Positions 55,701 through 64,000 of a stretch of DNA of 64,000 nucleotides are shown in pieces. The stretch's first letter is position 1, and each line of letters begins with the position of its first letter. Under the pieces are notes generated by a model. That model saw only the letters and a program-made list of their open reading frames with translations. It did not search any database and was not told the DNA's origin. Where the stretch lies: NCBI GenBank assembly GCA_037951105.1, contig JBAMJV010003042.1, positions 166,501-230,500 on the forward strand, given 5' to 3'. This stretch comes from Echinarachnius parma (Eukaryota > Echinodermata > Echinoidea > Clypeasteroida > Echinarachniidae). The translations under genes were made by a program, and so were the position numbers.

Positions 55701-58700
55701 TCTCAATTTGAATAGGTTTTGGGGGCCATCTTTTTTTATTGATTAAAATGACATTATTACCAGCGGTCGTTTAAACCCTTTCCAACCGGGGGAATGTGTC
55801 TAACCCATTGTCGGTGTCCATTAATTGTGGGTTTCGTAACAATCGCAGAAATTTGTAATAAAAATGATGCCCAAACTTTGAGTCGTCCCTGCGACACTGT
55901 TTGACTTCTCTCTCTGTTCCCGTTGTAAAATCATCTTAAATTGAATTTTGTCCAATTCCACCTCCACGACAATTCTCATTCGTACGAAATTTAACCACGA
56001 CAAAGAAATGTCCATTTCGTACGACAAAATCATTGTGGGTCGCATTGTGGTGCTCCGCGTAAAAATGTCAGAGTTGAATATGTCAGTCAAAAAATGTCCG
56101 AGGTAACAATTTAAGTGGAAAAATGTCACTCTTTTCATCCACGGTGTTTATGTGAATGGATTTGAGTATGACAGGGCAATCGTAAAAACATGTTTTATTT
56201 TGTATTGAGGTGATAGTTTTATTTTGTATTGAGGTGATCATTTTATGTAAGGATGCAGCTCTGCATTGCTGCATTATCTATTTGCATTGTATGTGAAGTA
56301 TAATTATATTTTGTTTGTATTTTATATGTATATTTTTGATGGAAATGCTAGATAAATTCAGATTGATTGTCTTAAAATAATTCAGACAAAAATGCTGCCT
56401 CACTTCGGTGGTCCCTCGCAAGTTACCCTCGGTTGATTTTGTATCCTTCTGTCTTGTGTTAACGAACAGTGATAAGGGTTTCAGAGACGAACACCAGCGC
56501 AAGGGCTTTCCCAAGCTCAGATGATAGAGCACCAGTCTAGAAATACGGAAGTCAAAGGTTCAAATCAAGGGAATCTCTAATTTCTTTGTTCATGTATTTT
56601 TCTTTTTACCTCTGACAGTTTTTCCATTTACATTTTTCCACTGACATTTTTTACTCTGATATTTGTTTTCCACTGGCATTTTTATCGCTGACATTTTTTC
56701 CTCTGACATTTTGTCCACTGGTATCTTTACCCGACACCTATTGTGACCGGGGCTTTAATCATCATAAATCTAGTCGTAATTGGGCAGTATAATTCACTCT
56801 ACTGTAAACTAGAGATATTTAGTTATTTGCAGTCTTCCACCGTGTTAATGAGAATGCGGGCACATATTTGTGCTTGTTTTGTATTCTGATGATTCTACGT
56901 TCATGTATTTGTTGTCGTTATCTTAAGTTATTATTCCATGATTCAAATAAGCCTATGTGGCTATGTCATAAGCTCCGGCGATAATTGCTCTGATATTAAT
57001 TCTTTATAAGCGAAATAAGAATGTATAATCCTAACCTTACCACGAACCCTTACCTTAAGTATTATTGTTAATTTAAATTAATATCAAACTGATGGGGGAC
57101 AGGGGAAGACAACTTGTCTCGATTGAAACTATTATAATACCATACTTACAAGAGTGAGTTTCATATCTCACTTACCCCAGTCAGGGCATCTGCTGCAAAT
57201 CAATAGAAATACAAAACAATGTAGTACGACTGTTATTCGGAAAAAAAACATTAAAATTATATGTAAATCAATTGAGCCGCGAGCTATCGAATCTGGCAGA
57301 TTCTTCTTCAGGCGAACGAATAATGACAACAACTATACTCAACATAGAGTTATAAATATAAACAGGTAGGAGGAAAGTGGACCAGCAACAAGCTGGAGTG
57401 AACAAGAACAAAAGAATGGGGGGATACAATGGAGGAGGTGTACATGCAGTAGCAGGCTAGCGTAGACAGGAACAAAAGAAATAATGCTGATGAGGGTGGC
57501 TGGAAAGCTTTGAGATGAGCAATGAAAGAACAGGACATGGAACAAAGGAGGTGGTCAAGAGGGTAGTAGAAAGATACAATGGATGGCAAGTGGGAGAAGA
57601 TTAGTGCTTTGGTGCAAAGTTGAGAGGGAGGGGGGGGGGGGGGGTGGGGGAGGAAGTGTACTGAGAGACACAAGTGCACATAAAAACAAATATATAGTGT
57701 GCATCTGGCTAAATGATGTACAATACAAAATGGTGATATATAGAGTATAAGGGAAAATCGCTGGGTGGGAATGATATGATGAGGGAGAATAAAACAAACT
57801 GATTAGAAAAAAATGGAGGGAAAAAGAACGGACATGCTATGTAAAAACAGAATGATGGATACAGTATGGGAACTGACCAACAAGGCATGATGAATGTAAT
57901 TAAGTTATATATATATACTGAATATGTGGAGAGAAATGGGGAAAATAAACTGGTTAGGAAATTAGCAAGGTAGAGAGACAGTGACTATATACATGTAAAT
58001 GCAACAAACACAATTTAAAAAAAACCTCATCAGCATTATTTCTTTTGTTCCTGTCTACGCTAGCCTGCTACTGCATGTACACCTCCTCCATTGTATCCCC
58101 CCATTCTTTTGTTCTTGTTCACTCCAGCTTGTTGCTGGTCCACTTTCCTCCTACCTGTTTATATTTATAACTCTATGTTGAGTATAGTTGTTGTCATTAT
58201 TCGTTCGCCTGAAGAAGAATCTGCCAGATTCGATAGCTCGCGGCTCAATTGATTAACATTTTACTACACTTGCCTTTATAGTGGACAAGCAGTTTTCAGC
58301 AGTTTTTTACATTTATTAAAATTATATAATAAGGCCGTCTTCTACATTATTATGTTAATTATCCATGTTTCTGTTCCATATTCCCACTAACATGGTTTGG
58401 GTAAGACAAATTGAATATGGATGAATGTATCATGGCTTATAATACTGCATTCGTGTTTGAATCGGTGGTAAAAGACTTTATTGTACAACGTCAGAAACTA
58501 TTTTTCAGAAATCTTACCCAGTTACATATCAGTTTCTAAATGTGCAATATTACTAACGGAAAGGTGACGTCATTATATCGGACTGGGTTATCGTCCGTTT
58601 CCATGACATGTGATAATTCACTTACACCATCAGCGTACGGGTATATTTTCAGGGCCGGAGCTGGGGTCTTTTGCCCGAATATTATCCTTCACGTTTTTTA

Positions 58701-58926
58701 CTCAAGCATAAACAAAAGACTTAATAATGATGCCAGAATGTTGTTTCTGTTTTAAAAGTACGAACATTACAGGAATGTAATTTGTTTCTCCTGGAAAATA
58801 CATTATATTGTTCTAGAAGTATATTCATGAGTTCCGCATGAATATTGCCCCTTTTCAATCTCTTGGAAAAAAAAGGGGGTGGGGGTAAGTGATGAAGCCC
58901 CCTAGCAGACCCCCCCCCCAAAAAAA

Positions 58927-58983
<57 letters not shown>

Positions 58984-60062
58984 ACAAACAAACAAACAAA
59001 CAAACAAACAAAACAAACAAACAAGCAAAACAAACTATTTTTACTAAAACATTTTCGATAATAATGTTCGATTTATATAACGCCTAATATAAAGCTATCT
59101 CTAGGCGCTTTATAATAATAACTCACTTCTTTTCCAGCGGACGACGACGATGATGATGATGATGATGATGAGGATCAGTAAGGGAATGATGACTCCCATG
59201 ACTATTATAAGATTGTTTTCTGTAGAGTCTTCTTTGTTTCCAGGGATATCTGCATTTCCTGCATTTGTTGTTGATGGAAAGGGAGAGAGTATTTAGTGGA
59301 ATAGCTTACATATATATACATGCAATACATCTAGCGACTAGTTTATACAAGTATGTTATTTTCTAAGCATAACATTGTATATGAAGATAGATATACGTCC
59401 CTAGATTAGTACATGGTGATTGGTCTTTTAAACGTGTGGCCCTTACCGTGGTTATTATTATTATTCAAATGATGCATACTGGCCCGTTGCAGTGGCCTCA
59501 TGTGCACTAACACAAGAGGAGTCATTTTACTCATACCTGTAAGCAAACGGTTGGTCACATTAATATAATGCTAATGAAATCATAATCCTACATAAAACAT
59601 TTTCAAAGAGAATACCCGGTTTCAGGGGAAAAAAACTTGTTCAGATTTTATCATGGAAACGCTCAACTTCCACCACAAGTTAATTACTATTGTCATATAA
59701 ATATTGATAATTGAGTTGTTGTGGTGTAACAGTCACGTGAAACTACTATAACAAATTACCAGGGGTAAAGAATTGGACAGCCTGCTCGAAAGGGCCATAT
59801 ATGCTAGAATTCCTCCCACTGCCGTCAATGACCCTGCAAACCAATGATGTGTTTTCTCTTTCCTTGTCGTAAGTTGTGACTAGTTCTCCGCTGCTTCGGA
59901 AACTGCGCCTGACTAAAACCACTCCGTCGTCTTCTGTGCGCTGCCAGGATACGGTGATATTGGCGGGAAAACCAGAGAATTTGTAGGTGAGAGAATTGGT
60001 GTACGACCCATCCAACCGGCATGTGCTCTCGGTATCATCAATGCATTCTACAATGTACACCT
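45861..60062 (-). CDS. Ig-like / transmembrane / NHL-type beta-propeller receptor (partial, 5' end not found)
   Basis: Minus-strand exons 60062-59760 (Ig), 59258-59127 (TM), 57192-57176 (17-nt micro-exon), 50329-50198 (acidic linker) and 46727-45861 (propeller) join through GT-AG introns with matching phases (1,1,0,0). An optional in-phase exon may lie at 59447-59536. The predicted product has an extracellular Ig domain with three N-glycosylation sequons, one membrane helix, a cytoplasmic linker of about 55 residues and a six-bladed TolB/NHL-like propeller of the type that ends TRIM proteins. No signal peptide or further Ig exons were recognised between 60063 and 64000, so the 5' part probably lies beyond the window. 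The linker-propeller part alone could be a separate gene; the phase chain argues against that. Confidence 0.65.
46945..47460 (+). repeat. diverged ~130-150-bp tandem repeat (TTTGACCTCATGACC)
   Basis: About four units each contain TTTGACCTCATGACCCC or similar, CATTGGCT-TCAAGATA, CAAGTTTGGTGRTAATC and GGTTTTTGAGAT. It lies in the last intron of the Ig/propeller gene. Confidence 0.75.
47740..48093 (+). mobile_element. MITE family A, copy 6
   Basis: Termini TTAAGGGATCTAGTAAC and GTTACTAGATCCCTTTAA. More diverged inside than copies 1-3. Confidence 0.85.
48541..49080 (+). mobile_element. MITE family B, full copy (540 bp)
   Basis: Termini AAAGGACAATGAAACCCA and GGATTTCATTGTCCTA. The internal hairpin GGCTCTTTGAAGATG... 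and CTTTTCAAAGAGCC is present. A second, right-truncated copy is at 61138-61570. It is adjacent to family A copy 7. Confidence 0.85.
49083..49945 (+). mobile_element. MITE family A, copy 7, split by a TTAA-flanked element
   Basis: Left part 49083-49165 and right part 49664-49945 together form one family A element. It is interrupted at the sequence that reads GTATTAACAATAAAA in intact copies. Confidence 0.85.
49162..49667 (+). mobile_element. 498-bp TTAA-target element nested in family A copy
   Basis: Termini GGGGTATTTCAGTTTTGG and CCAAAACGTATACCCCT, flanked by TTAA. The uninterrupted family A copies have a single TTAA at this point, so TTAA was duplicated on insertion, as in piggyBac and Kolobok transposons. 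The right end recurs at 60745-60826. It has no coding capacity. Confidence 0.85.
50198..50329 (-). CDS. Ig/propeller gene: acidic cytoplasmic linker exon
   Basis: A 132-nt exon, acceptor GTTCCCCACAG, donor GAAGAG|GTACTC, phase 0 on both sides. It encodes 44 residues beginning DRGYSRKDITTDGEGH and ending ESNADGEE, low-complexity and acidic, as expected of a linker. Another frame is open across it (its arginine-rich translation extends past both splice sites), but only phase 0 joins the propeller exon and the micro-exon. Confidence 0.65.
50440..53320 (+). pseudogene. non-LTR retrotransposon (LINE 1), endonuclease and reverse transcriptase, disabled
   Basis: It is read in several frames with stops and frameshifts. 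A short basic segment (50444-50644) precedes an apurinic-type endonuclease from 50650: NCQSIRSK, GTESWL, RRDRVTEQRGGGV, GAFYRPP, LLGDFNLPHIDW and GISDHDLV. RT follows: LNPNKAPGPDDISG (near 51930), QQHGFRKGRSCETQL, DFRKAFDVVPHQRLL, RSGVPQGTLLGPLL (near 52510), LFADDCMLYR (near 52600) and the C-terminal KIQRRAARFAMNDY block. A TAG interrupts the endonuclease near 50911 and the frame shifts near 51360, 52105 and 52450. Motif order and C-terminus fit the CR1/L2/Jockey group. The 3' end carries an (AATTC)n-like tail at 53300-53317. It lies in an intron of the Ig/propeller gene, opposite to it. Confidence 0.9.
53320..55595 (-). pseudogene. non-LTR retrotransposon (LINE 2), 5'-truncated but with intact RT frame
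   Basis: One uninterrupted frame runs from about 55580 to a stop at 53561, over 640 codons. It contains the RT motifs ILGDLPVRILREF, PIALTSYFAKIAE, YGNRRGLSTCHYLIG, LTDFSKAFDRIDHNILICKL, NNVGVPQGTKLGPILF and YKYVDDLTIV (catalytic DD), then a C-terminal block with RIQKRACRIILG. The endonuclease is missing, so the copy is 5'-truncated and cannot be autonomous. The lack of stops suggests recent insertion. The 3' region meets LINE 1 tail to tail near 53320. Confidence 0.9.
55790..56755. repeat. repeat with GACATTTTT-rich arms and SINE-like centre
   Basis: The right part (56595-56740) has about seven tandem units of CTGACATTTTTNCC(A/T)CT. The left part (56060-56135) has the complementary AAAATGTCAG units, so the two arms are inverted. 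A tRNA-like segment lies between them. Confidence 0.55.
56489..56580 (+). mobile_element. tRNA-derived SINE head
   Basis: A-box-like AAGCTCAGATGATAGAGCAC and B-box-like AAAGGTTCAAATCAAGG at tRNA spacing. The body is not preserved. Confidence 0.55.
57176..57192 (-). CDS. Ig/propeller gene: 17-nt micro-exon
   Basis: Between acceptor CTATTGATTTGCAG and donor GGG|GTAAGTGAG, 17 nt take phase 1 from the transmembrane exon and leave phase 0 for the linker exon. With the preceding A they encode TDALTG. The acceptor is a tandem NAGNAG (GCAGCAG), so a 14-nt version encoding NALTG is also in frame. It is too short for detection by length; it was found because it alone reconciles the phases. Confidence 0.6.
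57267..58254. mobile_element. 1-kb foldback element with 228-bp near-perfect arms
   Basis: Arms 57267-57494 and 58025-58254 are almost exact complements, beginning AATCAATTGAGCCGCGAGCT. The loop (57495-58024) is purine-rich with a poly(G) at 57628-57652. Arm ends contain CCTGAAGAAGAATCTGCC AGATTCGATAGC-type sequence. Identical open frames on the two strands are the two arms and not genes. It lies 75 bp from the micro-exon. Confidence 0.9.
58260..58850. other. intronic sequence, nothing recognised
   Basis: Intron between the transmembrane and micro-exon of the Ig/propeller gene. I saw no further exon. Confidence 0.4.
58905..59032 (+). repeat. poly(C), (AAC)n and (AAAC)n simple repeats
   Basis: A C run (58909-58918), about 18 CAA units (58928-58982), then CAAA units to 59030. 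Confidence 0.95.
59060..59122 (-). mobile_element. LINE/SINE 3' end abutting a splice donor
   Basis: On the minus strand TTATTATAAAGCGCCTAGAG then AGGCGTTATATAAATCGAAC corresponds to the 3' end at 41276-41330. It begins directly after the GTGAGT donor of the transmembrane exon. Confidence 0.65.
59127..59258 (-). CDS. Ig/propeller gene: transmembrane exon
   Basis: A 132-nt exon, phase 1 in and out, donor AGAA|GTGAGT, with two possible in-frame acceptors (exon start 59258 or 59249). After a short acidic juxtamembrane piece (DIPGNKEDSTENN) it encodes LIIVMGVIIPLLIL, seven Ile, VVV and then RWKR, a hydrophobic helix with a basic stop-transfer. The seven isoleucines and the following valines come from an (ATC)n/(GTC)n trinucleotide run. 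Confidence 0.75.
59447..59536 (-). CDS. possible optional exon in the Ig/propeller gene
   Basis: Ninety nt between acceptor GTTTGCTTACAG and donor CACG|GTAAGG, phase 1 in and out, open throughout. It would insert 30 residues (MSKMTPLVLVHMRPLQRASM and an Asn run) between the Ig domain and the membrane helix. No domain is visible and the Asn run is from an AAT repeat, so it may be chance. Confidence 0.3.
59760..60062 (-). CDS. Ig/propeller gene: Ig-like domain exon
   Basis: A 303-nt exon, acceptor GTTTACACACAG, donor CCTG|GTAATT, phase 1 on both sides as is usual for Ig-domain exons. It encodes VYIVECIDDTESTCRL, FPANITVSWQR, SGELVTTYDKERENTSLVCR and VIDGSGRNSSIYGPFEQAVQ. The C...W...C pattern and predicted strands fit a C2/V-like Ig fold. 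Three sequons (NIT, NTS, NSS) support extracellular exposure. The canonical Tyr before the second Cys is replaced by Leu-Val, so it is a divergent domain. Confidence 0.7.
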
Positions 60063-60265
60063 CTGTGTGTAAACAAGAAACAATGCTGTTAAATGAAAAG
60101 ACAAAGTAGTACGTGCATATTACGTTTTATTATACAAAATAATATAAATCGTTTTCATCGTAAGTATTTTTTAAAACTACATCCATGTTAGAAAGAAATC
60201 TTACTGGCATAGTTCAGAGGGCGATTTCAAACACAGCATCAAAAGTGCGAACGTGATTTGTTTTT

Positions 60266-60510
60266 AAAGGGGGAGGAAACGCTTAAATTTTCGCTTGATG
60301 GTACTCGTGAGTGCATAATTCCTGTCACTTCTAGTCGACATGGTCGTATAATTTCTTCTTAGGTATCGCTCATAATAAAAAATTATCAATGTTTTTAAAA
60401 CCAATATCAACTGTTTGGACTGAGCACTGGAGTCTGCCATGTTTTCCATCCGTATCATATAAAACGTCACCCAAGCGCATCTGAGTGTGCACTAACCAAA
60501 GCGTGAAACC
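60266..60510 (-). mobile_element. MITE family C, copy 3 (partial)
   Basis: Shares CATAATTCCTGTCACTTCTA and TGGAGTCTGCCATGTTTTCC with the copy at 22264, and begins AAAGGGGGAGGAAACG. Confidence 0.6.
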
Positions 60511-60526
60511 ACTGACAAACCAAAGT

Positions 60527-60737
60527 CGAAATTCCCATAGAAACCTATAGGAAACCTATAAGACAATCATATTGGTTTCTATTTGTTTCCTTAGTCGAAA
60601 TTGCCATAGAACCAAAACCCATAGGAATCCTATAGAAACCCATATTCCACTTTCCTATTGAAACCAATAGAATCCAATAGGCCCACGGGTTTCTAAGGGT
60701 TGCCTAACATGGGTTTGGTTCTATGGGAATTTCGACC
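60527..60737. repeat. inverted repeat GTCGAAATTCCCATAGAA
   Basis: The outer arms GTCGAAATTCCCATAGAA and TTCTATGGGAATTTCGAC enclose further copies of CCATAGAAACC, CCTATAGAAACC and GAAATTGCCATAGAACC, forming a clustered short-motif hairpin. Confidence 0.75.
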
Positions 60738-60992
60738 TGTGGGTAACTATAAGTTTGAAATGTTATTATGCAGGATTTGGTTACTAAACTAAGCCTTACC
60801 CAAACTGTACTACCCCTTTAAATTTAGATTAATGACAATGATTATGATACTGATCGAATTAATAAAAACAGCATAGGTATGGTAATAATTATTTTTGACA
60901 GTTAGTGGGAAGCATAATCTTACGCACTGTTCCAATTTTCTGGGCAAATACGTGTTGTACATGTATTGTGACATTCTGAAGTTAAACCTTAA

Positions 60993-61060
60993 ACAGGCCG
61001 GGCTATCTGAGGTCTTTCTACGGCCGGGAGGGGGGGGGGGGGGGGGGGGGGGGGATTATG
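60993..61060 (+). repeat. GGCCGGGCTAT / poly(G) repeat
   Basis: AACAGGCCGGGCTATCTGAGG then a 30-base G run and TTATGGCCCCC; same family as 19800-19830. Confidence 0.6.
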
Positions 61061-61137
61061 GCCCCCGTAAAACGCTTGATCGCAGATAACATTTACGCGT
61101 CCGTCTAGTAAAGTGAATAGAATACATATAGAAATTT

Positions 61138-61570
61138 AAAGGGCAATGAAACCCAAGCAAAATGTTGCTTTCATAGTCTTGAAGAGATTAATAAGAATAA
61201 TCTCTGAAAGTTAGAGCATAATCGGGTAAGAAACAAGAAAACTACGGCTCTTTGAAGATGTCCATTTATTCCTATGGGGAACTCAAATTGGCAACGCACT
61301 CTGATAAGTGTGTGGACAACTCCCCATATGTTTTGTACACAAATGTTCCCATTTTTAAAGTTTTCTTCATAGTCACATTTTTCCATTCCCCCAACTCATG
61401 ATATGTTATGTATAAAAGCATTCTACAAAACATATGTTGAACTCGAACGAAGGGTAAACATAAATTTTGAGAAAATAGAACAAAACTGAAATTTTGTGTA
61501 CAAAATGTATGGGGAGTTGTCCACAACTTTGCCAGAGTGCGTTGCCAATTTGAGTCACTCGAAGAAATAT
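61138..61570 (+). mobile_element. MITE family B, right-truncated copy
   Basis: Begins AAAGGGCAATGAAACCCA and follows the 48541 copy through GAGTCACTCGAAGAAATAT, where LINE 3 sequence starts; the right end is missing. Confidence 0.8.
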
Positions 61571-61579
61571 ATTATTCCG

Positions 61580-63115
61580 AGACAAAAATATAACTCCCCA
61601 AGGGAAATGAAATGTTATATGGTTCCCGAAGGCCATGATGAAATTAATAATTTTTATTTTAAAGGGCATTATATCTTCTGTTGTGGATCCTCTCGTTCAT
61701 TTTTTTAATTTGTCTTTATTATATGGCCAGGTACCAAACTCTATGAAAATTGCCAAGGTAATTCTTTTGTTTAAAAAGGGCGATAAATTAGATGTAAATA
61801 ATTATCGACCGATTTCTTTATTATCCTCTTTTTCAATTTTTTTAGAAAAGATAATATATTCTCGGACAGTATCCTTTTTTTTAAAATAATAATATTTTTT
61901 CTAGTCTCCAATTTGGTTTAAGGGAAAAACCCATTACTGTGCACGCATTATTGTCCTTTATTGAGAAGGTAGGTCATGCAATCGACAAATCGTCTCATAC
62001 GATAGGCATTTTCCTGGACTTCTCCAAGGCCTTCGACACGATTAACCACGATATTTTACTTTCTAAACTTTCACATTAATTTATGGTGTACGTGGGTTGG
62101 CCTTGGAGTGGTTCAGGAGCTATCTTTCAAACAGAAGGCAGTATGTATTTTTAAATGATAACTCTTCAGCTCCCCGTAATATAAATTATGGTGTTCCGTA
62201 AGGTAGTATATTAGGCCCACTTTTATTTATTTTATATATCAATGGCTTCTGTCGATCGTCCGAAATTTTGTCATTCGTACTTTTCGCTGATGATACAATT
62301 TTTTTTTTCTCATACGGATTCTCATAGATTAGTTGAAATTATTAATATTGAATTGAGTCATATTTTATTATGGATTAGAGCGAACAAATTGTCATTGAAT
62401 CTCCAAAAAAAAAGAAATATATGTTGTTTAGTAAATCTATAGATTCGTTACCGGCTAACATAGATTTTGAAAACACCCCATTGGAGTGTGTTTCATTCAT
62501 TAAATTTCTGGGTGTAACGGTTGATAGTAGCCTTTCTTGGAAACATCATATTGATAATATTTGTAACATTATTTCTCGTAATATTGGTATTATTAATAAG
62601 GTAAAAACATGTCTTCCTTTTAATTCATTAATTATGCTTTATAGTTCTTTGATAATCCCATACTTAAATTATGGTCTTTTAGTTTGGGGAAACACACGTG
62701 TAACTTTATTAGATAAAGTGTTGTTATTACACTAGAAGGTTATTCGTATTATTTGTAATTCCCCCTTTCGCTCCCATAAAGACTCTTTATTTTTTGAAAA
62801 TAAGATACTGAGGGTAAAAGACCTATATTTATTTCAACTTGGTCAATTTATGTATAATTATAATAATAACATGCTGCCATCTGTTTTTCAAGAAATGTTT
62901 TTTTTTTAAATAGCTCAGTTCATAATTATCCTACTAGACATTCTGAAGAATTTCATTTACCTCTCTTGCGGACCCTACTTGCTCAAAATACATTTATATA
63001 TGAAGGCCTTAAATTATGGAATTCTTTAAGCAATGAAATAAAAAATGCTCCATCGATTAATATTTTTAAGAACAAATTAAAATTGTTTTTATTACAATCT
63101 TATAAACATCATTGA
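61580..63115 (+). pseudogene. non-LTR retrotransposon (LINE 3), RT region, disabled
   Basis: Translation in changing frames shows FNLSLLYGQVPNSMKIAKVI, FKKGDKLDVNNYRPISLLSS, FLDFSKAFDTINHDILLSKL (near 62010), VP*GSILGPLLFILYING (with a stop in place of Gln near 62201), LFADDT (near 62280), KFLGVTVDSSLSWKHHI, IIPYLNYGLLVWGN and a terminal NYPTRHSEEFHLPLLR block ending near 63115. The endonuclease is absent; at least three frame breaks are present. The family differs from LINE 1 and LINE 2. Confidence 0.88.
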
Positions 63116-63239
63116 ATTATATCTCCCATTTATTCTTATCCCGTGCTTACGTCATTCTAAAACAAGGTCATTCTTTACTCGCGGACTCAAAATGTAATCT
63201 GATATTATATATTGTGCCTTCTCATGCATTGTTCCTTTT

Positions 63240-63985
63240 TATAAAACAGCTCTGGTGAATTCTGTAACGTGATTGGTTAAATCCTGTCACGTGACTATTC
63301 ATTAAATTTCCACAAACATGCACGACCGTGCAAAACAGGGTGCAACCCCATGCATTACTCGTTTTGGTTGCGCAACTTTTTGCACGGCTGTGACGTCACA
63401 ATGCTTGTTTACATAGTTCGATCGAAGACGATCTTGCGAAAGTGATAAAAATATGATGGAAATTGCTTCATTTTGTAAATTATCTGTTCTGTAGTAAATA
63501 AATGTGTGCAATTTCGTAAATTATATGGTATGTGGTTTGATATTGGGAACTCTTGGAATGGGAATGCATACAATTCTTTGATAATTCTCACTTTTAACGA
63601 GAACATTTTCTGATTTTCGGCGACTGTGATTGATCTGCTGAGCTGCCAGAGTCAAATTCAGTGAAGCGAGTGCAGAAGTGCAGAAGTGATGATTAATTTT
63701 GTAAATTCCTTAACAAATTCATACTCTAGAGAGTAGATAGACTGGGTTACTAATTGTGGCGAGTCTGTTTTCAATAATCCAGCAAAATGAAACAATCCGT
63801 GGTTGAGCTTAGTTTTATAAAACTAATAATACAACAGTCTTATTATCGTACATTGTGTAAATGCATGGACTCTCGGCTATGTTAGCTGTGCGCATGCGCA
63901 CTCGGCGTTGCCTCGTGCACATCGCACAGATAACATAGCCTCGAGTGCAATGAATTTACACAATGCACTCTAGACAGTGTATTAT
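63240..63985 (-). repeat. dispersed palindromic repeat, second copy
   Basis: About 63300-63640 matches 2190-2540 on the opposite strand. A hairpin at 63847-63973 has arms of about 45 bp (CATTGTGTAAATGCATGGAC... and GAATTTACACAATG) around TGCGCATGCGCA. Confidence 0.65.
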
Positions 63986-64000
63986 TAGTATATTATAAAA

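Noticed and set aside
57339..58181. Two identical 'hydrophobic' proteins on opposite strands
   Set aside because: They are the two arms of one foldback element; identical open frames follow from the inverted repeat and not from genes.

Overview
The window is A+T-rich nuclear DNA of an animal. It has intron-split genes, abundant short inverted-repeat (MITE-like) elements, tRNA-derived SINEs and three decayed non-LTR retrotransposons, and no bacterial gene organisation. A group A SRCR membrane receptor and a TRIM/NHL-like beta-propeller of a style I associate with echinoderms suggest a marine deuterostome invertebrate, most likely an echinoderm. That assignment is inference.

Two protein-coding genes on the minus strand can be assembled exon by exon, with splice sites and phases that agree throughout. 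Gene 1 (35614 down to 24738, six coding exons, 754 codons) encodes a signal peptide, one six-cysteine SRCR domain split over two exons, a Ser/Thr/Pro-rich stalk, one transmembrane helix and a cytoplasmic tail of about 480 residues. The tail has 17 tyrosines and proline-rich stretches. Its second SRCR half-exon has decayed tandem copies next to it. Its last coding segment, which carries a YHN tyrosine motif, is repeated twice more beyond the stop codon, and one repeat is still open and differs mainly at synonymous sites. Gene 2 (60062 down to 45861, 5' end outside the recognised part) encodes an Ig-like domain, a transmembrane helix, a 17-nt micro-exon, an acidic linker and a six-bladed NHL/TolB-like beta-propeller. 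It therefore reads as an Ig receptor with an intracellular propeller. Weak evidence supports the 3' end of a third gene on the plus strand (7471-10270).

Layout: 1-10 kb, possible plus-strand gene end, three copies of a 380-bp MITE (family A), a SINE. 10.5-10.9 kb, CpG/ETS/CCAAT promoter-like patch. 11-24.3 kb, no gene seen; tandem duplications, several MITE families, G/C homopolymer elements and a palindrome-rich element. 24.3-35.7 kb, gene 1, with a 1-kb TA-flanked foldback element in an intron. 36-45.8 kb, repeats: SINEs, a LINE 3' fragment, a long (TG)n and a degenerate minisatellite. 45.8-60.1 kb, gene 2, with two LINEs lying tail to tail in its largest intron and a 1-kb foldback element beside the micro-exon. 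60.2-64 kb, MITEs, a third LINE and a palindromic repeat shared with the start of the window.

Both receptors are transcribed in the same direction, and their tails suggest signalling by phosphotyrosine adaptors (gene 1) and by propeller-mediated protein binding (gene 2). An immune or recognition role is possible but not shown by the sequence.
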